53,647 nucleotides of DNA from a virus. Location: positions 1 to 53,647 of IMG/VR virus record IMGVR_UViG_3300042905_002653; one strand, given 5' to 3'. How positions within the stretch are numbered: the first letter of the stretch is position 1; every line of letters starts with the position of its first letter. The notes below the pieces were generated by a model. It was not told the DNA's origin and searched no databases. It was given only the letters and a program-made list of their open reading frames with translations. Below, piece by piece: positions 39,057 to 47,005 of this stretch. Position numbers and translations under genes: made by a program.

Positions 39057-41548
39057 CGCGCCACCCTCGCCTTGCTGTGGGCCATCCCCACCCATTCGCA
39101 GGTGGCGAACTGGCACGGGTCCGGTCGATCACTGCGCAGCTCAACAATGCAGGCATCCCCGCGGGACTGGATCGGGATGGTGAACACCCCATCCAGGTAG
39201 CGCTGCGGGCTGGGCTCGGAGGCGGGGAACACCTCGGCGCCGTGTGTTGAGGCCTGCACCGCCAGCCCCTTGCCGGTGAAGGTGTAGACCGCTGCATCGC
39301 GGCGCTCGGCCATCACATGGGCCTGGAAATAGAGGGTGCCGTGGTAGCGGAGCTTGGCGTGCCGCACCTGCAGCCGCTCCACATTCCCCGGCACCCGGCC
39401 ATCGCCGGCATCGCGGTAGAGCTTGAACCGGGTAAAGCGGTAGAGGAACTGGTAGGCCTCGCCGAACCAGATCTCCTGGTTGCGCCAGTCGCCGCGGGCG
39501 GTGATGGTGTTGCCAGAGCTGGCTTCGCCCAGCAGGGTGCCGCCGCCCTGGGCCGGGTCGCGGCGCTGCACCGCCATCGTCCGGGCAGCCACCGTGTAGG
39601 GCAGCGTCCAGATGGTGCGGTCGGTGTCCGGGTCGTAGCTGCCGTTGGCCACGCGCAGCGGGTTGGGCGTGGCGCTGGTGGTGCTCACCATCCGGTCCAG
39701 CAGCGGCAGCGGCCGGCCGCCAGGCGTGCTGGTGCGGTCGGTGGCCGACATCTTCTCCAGCCACACCCCGTCGTCGTACTGGGCCAGGACATAGAGCACC
39801 TCTTGCACACACACGATCTGCAAGATGCGAGTGGCGCCGCTCAGCTCCCAGTGGCTCCAGCTGCTTTGCTCCCGCCGCACACCCTCGCCGGTGTTGCGGT
39901 TGAAATACTTGAACACATAGATCCGCTTGCGATAGCCCGGCTTTTCAGACACGGCAAACCACGAATAGCCAATGTCATTGGCCGTCATGCGGGTGACTTC
40001 GCTGGGGATGTAGCTGCTCACATAGGGCGTGAGATCGTTGGTGTCCGCTACCAGCGCGGTGCCGGCGCCGCGGATGCTGAACTCCTGGAACTGCGACCAG
40101 TCGGCATCTGCCTGGCAGAACACAATCGAGCCAGCTACCAGGATCGGCCGCACGTTTGAGTCGATCTCGTATTGCGTGAGCAGGGTGATCTGGGCCGTGG
40201 CGGGAGTCAGCGGCGCCCCTTGAGAGTTGAGCCGGAACTGGATCTGATCCGCAAAAACGATCAGCTCGTCCTGATACGGGACGGCGTACCGGAGCAGCGC
40301 CACCCGTGGGTTGGTTGCCGTCAGGTCGATCGGGTCCGTGTCGAGGACGGCGGTAGCGGTCTCGGGGAAGAACTCAAAGAAGTCCCTGGTGCGGCTGAGG
40401 ATGATGTTCTCGTCCGCCAGGAATCCCATCCGGTTCTTGTAAACGAAGATGTCTTGAATAGGGCGGCCGATGAATGACGGGTCGGGTGCTGACTCCAGAT
40501 CCCCTGCGGTCCTTTGCCCCCACTGGGGGATCTGCACGCCAGCAGTCGTCTGGCTATCGGCAGGACCAAACCAGAACGTGCCGCCCGGCCGCCGCACCAG
40601 CACATGGGGCATGGTGGCCGGGTCGATGCGGTACTGCAGCCCTGGAGCGATGGTTTCCTCCCAGGCGCCCTCGCCAAAGCCGCCCTGCCTGGGGACGAAC
40701 TGGACGTAGTAGTTGTCGAACTTGTTGCTGGGGTCCCCATCAACCTTGACCTGGTATCCCTGCGGCGCAATCGTCGGCAGCTCGCTGAACACCTGCACCG
40801 AGTTGAGGATCGCCGTGATGTCGGCATTGGCCCTGGCATCGGTGGCATCAACCGTGATCGGGTCATTGCTGCGGATCCACAGCACCGACCCGCGCCGGCT
40901 GATCGTCACCCCGGCCACCCCCAGCAGGGCGGTGCGCAGCTGGGCGGCGATGTCGTCGGCGCTGATCCGGTTCTCGGTGACAGTGGGCCCATCCACCACC
41001 ACCGGCTGGATGGCGGTCTGCACTGTCGCCGCGGTGCCGTTGAGATTCACCGTGTAGGTCTGGCCGTAGTTGGCCGCCTTCACCCACACCAGGCACTCGT
41101 GGGGGGAAGGCCGCGGCGTTGCCGGGGCGGTATCGGCAAGCATCGCCGGCAGCCGCTGGGTGTTGCTGATGAAGGTGAAGTCCGCGATCGTCGCCGCTCG
41201 CAGGTCGAGGCGTGCATTGGCGCCGCCGGCCAGGTAGCTGTAGCCATCGGGCGCCACCACGCTGCGCTCGATCCCGGTGAGCAGCTCGAACACCCTGATG
41301 CCGCTGCTGGCCAGCACCACCAGGTATTGCTCTGCCGCATCGCGCTGAATCAGGTGCAGGGCCGCATTGCCCAGCGGCTCGTTGGAGACCTTGGCGATCG
41401 CCTGCGTGCCCTCCCGCTTGCGCAGACCATCAGCCAGGGAGCTCATGGCATTGATCTGCACCTCGGCCTGGGTGGGATCGCGCAGCGCATCCGGCTGCTG
41501 GCTGATCCCCTGGATCAAATTGGGGATGATGTAGCTGACCAGGCTCAC
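39053..41548 (-). CDS. tail tubular protein B (gp12-like)
   Basis: 831 residues (T7 gp12: 794). SYIIPNLIQGISQQPDALRD at the start is the diagnostic N-terminus, followed by LADGLRKREGTQAI. It forms the nozzle of the short tail, to which fibres attach. ATGA-coupled with tail tube A upstream and the gp13-like gene downstream. Confidence 0.92.
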   Translation of the reverse strand: MSLVSYIIPNLIQGISQQPDALRDPTQAEVQINAMSSLADGLRKREGTQAIAKVSNEPLGNAALHLIQRDAAEQYLVVLASSGIRVFELLTGIERSVVAPDGYSYLAGGANARLDLRAATIADFTFISNTQRLPAMLADTAPATPRPSPHECLVWVKAANYGQTYTVNLNGTAATVQTAIQPVVVDGPTVTENRISADDIAAQLRTALLGVAGVTISRRGSVLWIRSNDPITVDATDARANADITAILNSVQVFSELPTIAPQGYQVKVDGDPSNKFDNYYVQFVPRQGGFGEGAWEETIAPGLQYRIDPATMPHVLVRRPGGTFWFGPADSQTTAGVQIPQWGQRTAGDLESAPDPSFIGRPIQDIFVYKNRMGFLADENIILSRTRDFFEFFPETATAVLDTDPIDLTATNPRVALLRYAVPYQDELIVFADQIQFRLNSQGAPLTPATAQITLLTQYEIDSNVRPILVAGSIVFCQADADWSQFQEFSIRGAGTALVADTNDLTPYVSSYIPSEVTRMTANDIGYSWFAVSEKPGYRKRIYVFKYFNRNTGEGVRREQSSWSHWELSGATRILQIVCVQEVLYVLAQYDDGVWLEKMSATDRTSTPGGRPLPLLDRMVSTTSATPNPLRVANGSYDPDTDRTIWTLPYTVAARTMAVQRRDPAQGGGTLLGEASSGNTITARGDWRNQEIWFGEAYQFLYRFTRFKLYRDAGDGRVPGNVERLQVRHAKLRYHGTLYFQAHVMAERRDAAVYTFTGKGLAVQASTHGAEVFPASEPSPQRYLDGVFTIPIQSRGDACIVELRSDRPDPCQFATCEWVGMAHSKARVAR

Positions 41549-42186
41549 AGGAACACGCCTCCCAGCAGCCGATCGGTCAGGCCCTCAGCTGGCTGGAAGG
41601 TGGGGAACCGCCGCCGGCCGGTGATCATGTTCGGCGCCTCTTGGATGTTCTCCACCCGGAGCAGCTCGATCAGCGCCTGCTGCTCGTCCAGGGCGGTGTA
41701 CTGCACCCCGGCGGTGTCGCCGATGGTGCGTGCGCTGAACACCCGGGCGGCACGGATCAGGCTCCAGCGGTTGAAGGCCTCAGGGCACTCGTTCCACGGC
41801 AGCAGCCACACCACCTCCGCCCGCAGTTCGGCCACCGGGATCTGGTAGCTGCGGCTCTCCTTGTCGTAGACCCGCTGGCCCCGCAGCTGGTAGCGGTGCT
41901 GGAACTCGTACGGGTCCGGCTGCCAGCTGACGATGTTGGCCGGCACCGTGATCTCCCCGTTGGTGGCGCGGGTGAAGGGGTAGGCGCGCTCGCTGTTCCA
42001 GCTCCAGCCGCGGGTCTGCCCTTCCTTGTGCAGCTCCAGGATGGTGGCCTCGGCGGTGCGGGCCTCCAGTACCTGCTGATTCTCAAGGGTGCTCACCGGC
42101 TGTTCGCCGATGTTGATCAGCACCACGTTCACCGCATCCAGCAGGGTGGTGCGGCCAGGCGTGGCGCTCTGGTTTTCGACGCCCAT
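41545..42186 (-). CDS. tail tubular protein A (gp11-like)
   Basis: 213 residues (T7 gp11: 196). TTLLDAVNVVLINIGEQPVS and GWSWNSERAYPFTRATNGEI are typical of the gatekeeper ring between portal and nozzle. The start is ATG 42186, four bases after a TCTGCA-type palindrome; a strong terminator lies between it and the capsid gene, as in T7. Confidence 0.88.
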   Translation of the reverse strand: MGVENQSATPGRTTLLDAVNVVLINIGEQPVSTLENQQVLEARTAEATILELHKEGQTRGWSWNSERAYPFTRATNGEITVPANIVSWQPDPYEFQHRYQLRGQRVYDKESRSYQIPVAELRAEVVWLLPWNECPEAFNRWSLIRAARVFSARTIGDTAGVQYTALDEQQALIELLRVENIQEAPNMITGRRRFPTFQPAEGLTDRLLGGVFL

Positions 42187-42190
42187 CTGC

Positions 42191-42206
42191 TCTGCGGCGG
42201 TGCAGC
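42191..42206. promoter_or_regulatory. palindrome TCTGCA-N4-TGCAGA (10 of 12)
   Basis: TCTGCG-GCGG-TGCAGC, four bases ahead of the tail tube A ATG and just after the terminator, as expected for a restart promoter or a translation operator. Confidence 0.5.
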
Positions 42207-42227
42207 CCTCATGCTATCGGTGCCAAC

Positions 42228-42260
42228 AAAAAGGCCCCAGCGCGCCAAACGCTGGGGCCC
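42228..42260 (-). terminator. rho-independent terminator after the capsid gene
   Basis: GGCCCCAGCG (42233-42242) pairs perfectly with CGCTGGGGCC (42250-42259), followed on the minus strand by five T residues. It occupies the same place as T7 Tphi, between capsid and tail tube A genes, and would give partial termination and raise capsid mRNA. Confidence 0.85.
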
Positions 42261-42284
42261 CATGACCTTTGCTCCAGTCAAAGA

Positions 42285-43319
42285 CTAGGGCACTTCGATT
42301 ACGGCTGCACCCTCAGCACGGAGGATCCCCATGCCGATGGCCATCCGGGCCACAAACAGCTGGCTCTGATACACCACGTTGTAGTCACCGCCAGGGGCAG
42401 TCATCTGCAGCTGCGGGCGCCGCAGGGTGAGGCAGCCGATGGCGTCCTTGTGGAAGATCAGCGCCCGGCACTTCGACAGGTTCTGCTGGTAGGCAGCGTT
42501 GCGGTCGAAGGTCGTGTTGGTGTAGGCCGCCTGGGTGACGTGGTTGGACCACATCACGGGGAGTCCCTTCACCCGGCCGATGGTGCCGCCGCCATAGGTG
42601 CCATTGGCCGACCCTTGGTTGAAGTCGGAGTTGATCACCTTGGAGCCTTCGTTCAGGAAGTCGTACTCGTCCGGGGGGACGACAACCACCATGTCCTCAA
42701 CGGGCACGTCCTTCTTCTGCATGGCGACTTTGATGTCGCCGATTACAGAAGCGAGCTCGTCACCTTTGGCCTGCTTCGAGGCAGTGGCATAGCCGGCGCT
42801 GAGGGTCCGGGCGGTGCCGGTGCGGCCGGCATTGCTGGCCTTGCTCAGCGGCTCGGTGGTGCGCTTGGCCGCGGCATAGAGCACCCGGGCAAGCCGGGCA
42901 TCCTTCTCGCGGGCCAGGGCCTCGCCCAGCTGGTACATCATGTCCTGCCGATACTGCACGTCCTCCATGAGGTCGTCCAGGTCGTAAACGGTGTCAGGTG
43001 CCACCAGCAGACCATCGAGATTGATGATCTCCTCGTTGCGATCCGACGGTGCGTTGCTGGGGTTGGGGTTGTTGGCGTCGGTGGGGACGTTGGTGATCGG
43101 CGTGCCGGGGGTGTGGTACCCAGCAATCCGACGACCGGTCACCTTGAACCGGGCAGAATGGCCGCCCCGGATGGAGCGCTCCTTCACCCGGCCGGTGAAA
43201 ACGGTCTTGCGATCGAAGGCGGTAAGCACCTCCGACATGCCCAGTTTCAGGAACAGGGCGTAGTTGTCTGCGGCGTTGCCTTTGATTTGGCCAAGCCGCG
43301 ATGGCGTGATAAGCGTCAC
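42285..43319 (-). CDS. major capsid protein (gp10-like)
   Basis: 344 residues from GTG 43319 (T7 gp10A: 345). GNAADNYALFLKLGMSEVLT, FDRKTVFTGRVKERSIRGGH and YDLDDLMEDVQYRQDMMYQL match the HK97-fold capsid of T7-like phages. Preceded by a ~107-base leader with overlapping hairpins and a perfect palindrome, and followed by a terminator, consistent with high expression. Confidence 0.93.
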   Translation of the reverse strand: MTLITPSRLGQIKGNAADNYALFLKLGMSEVLTAFDRKTVFTGRVKERSIRGGHSARFKVTGRRIAGYHTPGTPITNVPTDANNPNPSNAPSDRNEEIINLDGLLVAPDTVYDLDDLMEDVQYRQDMMYQLGEALAREKDARLARVLYAAAKRTTEPLSKASNAGRTGTARTLSAGYATASKQAKGDELASVIGDIKVAMQKKDVPVEDMVVVVPPDEYDFLNEGSKVINSDFNQGSANGTYGGGTIGRVKGLPVMWSNHVTQAAYTNTTFDRNAAYQQNLSKCRALIFHKDAIGCLTLRRPQLQMTAPGGDYNVVYQSQLFVARMAIGMGILRAEGAAVIEVP

Positions 43320-43392
43320 TGCAGGGTTTGCGGTGAGCCTCTGCTATCCCCAGGCTTTTGCGATCAGGGTGTCGCCCTCGGGCGGCCTGTGC

Positions 43393-43408
43393 TCTGCATG
43401 AGTGCAGA
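43393..43408. promoter_or_regulatory. palindrome TCTGCA-N4-TGCAGA (12 of 12)
   Basis: TCTGCA-TGAG-TGCAGA, perfect, 73 bases ahead of the capsid gene, where T7 has its strongest promoter. Confidence 0.75.
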
Positions 43409-43419
43409 TGAACTCATGC
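43396..43419. promoter_or_regulatory. inverted repeat overlapping the capsid palindrome
   Basis: GCATGAGT (43396-43403) pairs with ACTCATGC (43412-43419), loop 8. It uses bases of the palindrome at 43393-43408, so the two stem-loops exclude each other. Confidence 0.7.
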
Positions 43420-43426
43420 ACCCTTG

Positions 43427-44401
43427 CTACAGGAAGATTGGGGATCGTGCAAACTTGGCGTCGATGTATCGCCGGTATTTCTCGTCCACCAGGTAGCGCT
43501 GCTTGCCGCCCTTGGTGAGCACCGCCTTGGCCTCCAGCGCCTCCTCCTCGTTCTCGAACACATCCAGCGCTGGGGTGGCGTTGCCGCCGCTGGCCAGCAC
43601 CAGGTCGGGCTCCTTGTCGGCGCTGGCCGCCTTGTTCTGCAGCCACCGCACCGCCATTTCTGCGGCGGCCCGGCTGCCGGTGTTCACCGCATCGTTGTAG
43701 CTGGCCAGCTCGGCCTCGCTCAAGTTGGTGGCAGCCCACTGGCTGAGCTTGGCGAACTGCTGGTCGCCGCCCACCAGGGAACGGACGGCCGCGGCATCCT
43801 CATCGCTCAGGCCTGGGGCGGTGGTGTCGGCCGCGGCGGCAGGGCGGAAGGCGGCCTCGTAGCGCTCGATCAGCTGCGCAGGCAGGCCCAAGGCGCCGGC
43901 CAGCTTGTCGCGCATGGCGCTGGTGTCCTCGCCCTTCTGCACTGCGGCATCCCACAGCGCCAGGTCGATGCCCTCGCGCTCGGCTGCTGCCACCACGGTC
44001 TCCCCGTAATGGCCCACGGCGTCCTCGCGGGACAGCGGGGCCACCGGCTCAGGGTCAGCTGTCGAGGATTCCTCGGTAGCTGAATCGGCCCGCTGGCCCA
44101 GCTTTTGCTGCAGCGCCAGGTAGGCCTTCTCCAGTTCCTCGGGGCTCTTGAACTTCCCGGCCAGGGGGCGGGCCTCGCCGGCCGGCTCGTCGCCTTCGGC
44201 CTCCACCTCGTCGCCTTGGACAGTGAGGGTGGCGAAGTCAGGTTGTGCCGCAGGCGCCGGTGGCTGGATGGTGCCGCTGGCCAGCGCAGCGTCCTCCTCG
44301 GCGATCTCCTGCAGGAACCCGGCCAGTGCGTCCTTGTCGTAGCCGGGGCCGGCCAGCGCCATTTGCTCGGGCGTGATGTCCATGGTGGGGGTGGTGGTCA
44401 T
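43427..44401 (-). CDS. capsid assembly scaffold (gp9-like)
   Basis: 324 residues, acidic. N-terminus MTTTPTMDITPEQMALAGPG; the middle is charged and helical (GKFKSPEELEKAYLALQQKL), and the C-terminus is basic (LTKGGKQRYLVDEKYRRYID) as needed to bind the capsid subunits. Position between portal and capsid is that of T7 gene 9. The KSPEELxKAYxxLQxKLG motif is common in podovirus scaffolds. Confidence 0.85.
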   Translation of the reverse strand: MTTTPTMDITPEQMALAGPGYDKDALAGFLQEIAEEDAALASGTIQPPAPAAQPDFATLTVQGDEVEAEGDEPAGEARPLAGKFKSPEELEKAYLALQQKLGQRADSATEESSTADPEPVAPLSREDAVGHYGETVVAAAEREGIDLALWDAAVQKGEDTSAMRDKLAGALGLPAQLIERYEAAFRPAAAADTTAPGLSDEDAAAVRSLVGGDQQFAKLSQWAATNLSEAELASYNDAVNTGSRAAAEMAVRWLQNKAASADKEPDLVLASGGNATPALDVFENEEEALEAKAVLTKGGKQRYLVDEKYRRYIDAKFARSPIFL

Positions 44402-46026
44402 TCGGGTTGTGGTTGCTGGATCTCTTGAACGGTCTGGGCGGCGTTGGCCAGCTTCTGCGGGTCGGCCATCGCCGACTGCATCACGGCCGCCTGCTGCTGG
44501 GCCTCCATCGCGGCCTGCCGCTCCTCCTCGATCTGCTGCTGGCTCTTGATCAGACCCACCGTGTCGATGCCCATTGCGGCAGCGAGGCGGCTGATCAGCT
44601 CCGACGGGATCAGGTATTGCAGCGTGCCTTCGGGGGTGATGGTCTGCTGCAGGATCTGCATGAAGCGGGCATGGCGTTCGAGGTCGTTGCCCCGGCCCAC
44701 GGCCGCCAGGCCCACGCTCACCACCGGCTTGATGGTGTCGTCGGGCAGCTTGGGCAGCCCGCCGGACTGGGTGAGCAGGTACAGCCGCCGGGCGATGTAG
44801 GGGTACTGGAACTCAGTCGTGAGCACGCTGTAGATCCCGCCCAGGCTGTTCTCGATCTGCTGCGCTTGGATCCGCACCTCCTCGGCCGTGGTGCGCTCCG
44901 AGTCGCGGGCTTCGTTCAGCATGAAGCTCACGGCCAGCCGGGCCTCCACCCGCTGCAGCCGCTGCTCGGCCACCGCCAGATCGCTGCCCTTGCCCACCTG
45001 CACGGCGGTGATGTCCTCCGGGTTGCCGGTGAGGCAGGCGCCGTTGGCGGCCTCGTTGAACTGCTTGGCGGTGACGGCTGCACCCGGCTTGGCCAGGAAC
45101 TTGCACATCGAGCTGACCAGCGCGCCCTCTGTCAGCGCCCGGGTGAGGGCGTTGGCGGTTTGCAGGTCGGCCATGGTGGCCGCCTCGACATAGCCCGGCC
45201 CGTAGTCCTCCGAGTCGATGGCGAACATGCGCAGCGGAATCCAGGGGCTGTGCTCCCGGTTGCAGCTGCCCTCGCTGCCCTCGATGCGGCGGCCCTTGAG
45301 CTCCTGATACCAGCTGCAGCGGCTCTTGTTCCAGCTGATGTGGGTGTAGACCTTGACCAGTCGCTCATCAGGCAGGGTCTCGGTGCCGCCGCCGGGGCGC
45401 TCCTCGGTGAGCGGATCCATCGGCTCCACCTGGTCGAGGATCTTGCGGGCCGCCTCGGGCAGTTCGTCGGCCGGGATCCGCTCGCACACCACCGCCTCCA
45501 GCGGCCGGCCCACGGGGTCGCGGCGCAGCACATAGCGGTAGAGGTTGAACACCTTGGCGCCCTCCTTGGGCAGCCAGATCAGGCAGTTGCCGGCAATGAT
45601 CAGGTGCAGCAGCGCCTGGTGCAGAGCGGTGCGGTCGTTGCTGGCCTCGATGCTGCGTAGCACCGCCCGCTCCATCATCCCCAGGGTCTTGTCCACCTGG
45701 GTCTTGAGCTCAGCGATCTGCTCCGGGCTGTCGCCGGTCGCAATCATTTCGGCCTGCTGCGCAGCAAAGGCCATGTCGTCGTGGACGAACCGGAAGAAGG
45801 TCTCGGTGGGCGGCAGCAGGGCCAGCAGCAGCCGGCTGGCGATGTTGTGGACACCCCGCTGACCGATGCCATCCCACGGGTGGTCGATCTTCTGCAGCGC
45901 CTGGGCCTCGGGTTCGCCATCGAACGGCATCACCCAGGGCAGCGTGAGTGCAGACGCCTCCCGCCCGCGGTCAATCCAGTGGTTGCGCGCTGGTTCGAGC
46001 TTCTTGTAGCGGTTCTCTGCTGTCAT
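44398..46026 (-). CDS. portal protein (gp8-like head-tail connector)
   Basis: 542 residues (T7 gp8: 536). RYKKLEPARNHWIDRGREAS, then TLPWVMPFDG, IASRLLLALLPPTETFFRFV, and the C-terminal LYLLTQSGGLPKLPDDTIKP are typical of T7-like connectors. It forms the dodecameric portal through which DNA is packaged and ejected. ATGA-coupled to the scaffold gene. Confidence 0.93.
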   Translation of the reverse strand: MTAENRYKKLEPARNHWIDRGREASALTLPWVMPFDGEPEAQALQKIDHPWDGIGQRGVHNIASRLLLALLPPTETFFRFVHDDMAFAAQQAEMIATGDSPEQIAELKTQVDKTLGMMERAVLRSIEASNDRTALHQALLHLIIAGNCLIWLPKEGAKVFNLYRYVLRRDPVGRPLEAVVCERIPADELPEAARKILDQVEPMDPLTEERPGGGTETLPDERLVKVYTHISWNKSRCSWYQELKGRRIEGSEGSCNREHSPWIPLRMFAIDSEDYGPGYVEAATMADLQTANALTRALTEGALVSSMCKFLAKPGAAVTAKQFNEAANGACLTGNPEDITAVQVGKGSDLAVAEQRLQRVEARLAVSFMLNEARDSERTTAEEVRIQAQQIENSLGGIYSVLTTEFQYPYIARRLYLLTQSGGLPKLPDDTIKPVVSVGLAAVGRGNDLERHARFMQILQQTITPEGTLQYLIPSELISRLAAAMGIDTVGLIKSQQQIEEERQAAMEAQQQAAVMQSAMADPQKLANAAQTVQEIQQPQPE

Positions 46027-46418
46027 CGGCCGATGTTCAACCCGGTGGCCGGTGCGCGGCGGGTGCCGATGGTGAGGCTCGGGGTGCGCGGAGCAGCGGG
46101 CGCAGCGGGCTGGATGGCCTCAGTGGTCTGGGCGGCAGCGGCCGGCGCCTGCTGCGTGGTCTCGACGGTGTAGGACTGGTTGGCCATGGCTGCGCTGGAG
46201 CTGATCGCGGCCTGTTGCTGCTGCAGTTCCTCGGCAGCTGCCCCGGCGGCGGCATTGGCCTCGTCGATCTGTGCCTGCAGCTGCTGCTGGAACTCGGCCT
46301 GGCTGGCCTCTGCTGCCTTGGTGGCCATGTTGAGCTGCTTCTCCTGCTGCTTGATCTCCTTGTTGGAGGGCCCCTGGTACACAACCTTGGGGGGCTGGGG
46401 GGTTGATCCCATGCACAT
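46023..46418 (-). CDS. coiled-coil protein, MC-GLNI pair member 1
   Basis: 131 residues: MCMGSTPQPPKVVYQGPSNK, a long Gln/Ala-rich coiled coil, then Pro/Ala and a C-terminus APATGLNIGR. It shares both termini with 46421-46822. It sits next to the portal, where T7-like phages encode small virion or assembly proteins; probably structural. Confidence 0.65.
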   Translation of the reverse strand: MCMGSTPQPPKVVYQGPSNKEIKQQEKQLNMATKAAEASQAEFQQQLQAQIDEANAAAGAAAEELQQQQAAISSSAAMANQSYTVETTQQAPAAAAQTTEAIQPAAPAAPRTPSLTIGTRRAPATGLNIGR

Positions 46419-46420
46419 GA

Positions 46421-46822
46421 TCAGTACCTGGCGATGTTGAGGCCGGTGCCGGCCTTGTTGCCGCTGGCCGCCTTGGGCTCGATGCGCAGGGTGGTCTTGC
46501 CCTGGGGGCTGGTCATCCCCTGGCGGCTGCTGCCCAGCACCGGCGCCTTGGCGGCCGGCTCGGGAGTCGGCGCACCGATCAGCGCTGCCATCCGTGCTGC
46601 GTCGGCAGCGGTCTGCGATGCGCGCTGCTCCTGGGCCGCCAGCAGCTGCTGCATCGTCCCCTGCTGGTTGAGGGTGGCCTGGTTGAGCCGCTCCTGCATC
46701 AGCATGGTGGAGCTCTCCTGCTGCTGGCGCAGCGCGGCCATCTGCTGATCGGCCATCCGATCAAAGGCGCCCATGTCCGGCATGGTGATCGTCGCCCGTG
46801 GGGCGGAACCTCCGAAGCACAT
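46421..46822 (-). CDS. coiled-coil protein, MC-GLNI pair member 2
   Basis: 133 residues from ATG 46822 (MCFGGSAPRATITMPDMGAF). Gln-rich helix (MAALRQQQESSTMLMQERLN), then Ala/Pro-rich, ending GTGLNIARY. The ends match member 1 while the middles differ, suggesting duplication with conserved docking ends. Its ATG overlaps the upstream TGA (TGATG). Confidence 0.65.
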   Translation of the reverse strand: MCFGGSAPRATITMPDMGAFDRMADQQMAALRQQQESSTMLMQERLNQATLNQQGTMQQLLAAQEQRASQTAADAARMAALIGAPTPEPAAKAPVLGSSRQGMTSPQGKTTLRIEPKAASGNKAGTGLNIARY

Positions 46823-46998
46823 CAGCTGAGGCCCTCCTGTTGTTCGGCGTGCCAGCGCTTGATGCAATCCACCACCGCCTGCTCACCGATCCAGTGATCA
46901 ATGTCCCGATGGGACATCGAGCGATCCGGCTTTTGGCCAAAGGTGGCGTCGAGCCGCTTGATCAGTTCATCGCTGACGATGGGAAACACTGCATCCAT
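46822..46998 (-). CDS. small phage protein (58 aa)
   Basis: ATG 46998: MDAVFPIVSDELIKRLDATF, then a helical, charged C-terminus. The 'FPxVSDELxxxLD' start is familiar from small genes between exonuclease and portal in cyanopodoviruses; function unknown. The start codon lies inside a TCTGCA-type palindrome. Confidence 0.6.
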   Translation of the reverse strand: MDAVFPIVSDELIKRLDATFGQKPDRSMSHRDIDHWIGEQAVVDCIKRWHAEQQEGLS

Positions 46999-47003
46999 GC
47001 AGA
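46988..47003. promoter_or_regulatory. palindrome TCTGCA-N4-TGCAGA (11 of 12)
   Basis: ACTGCA-TCCA-TGCAGA, covering the start of 46822-46998 and separating the exonuclease from the virion cluster. Confidence 0.65.
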
Positions 47004-47005
47004 CA

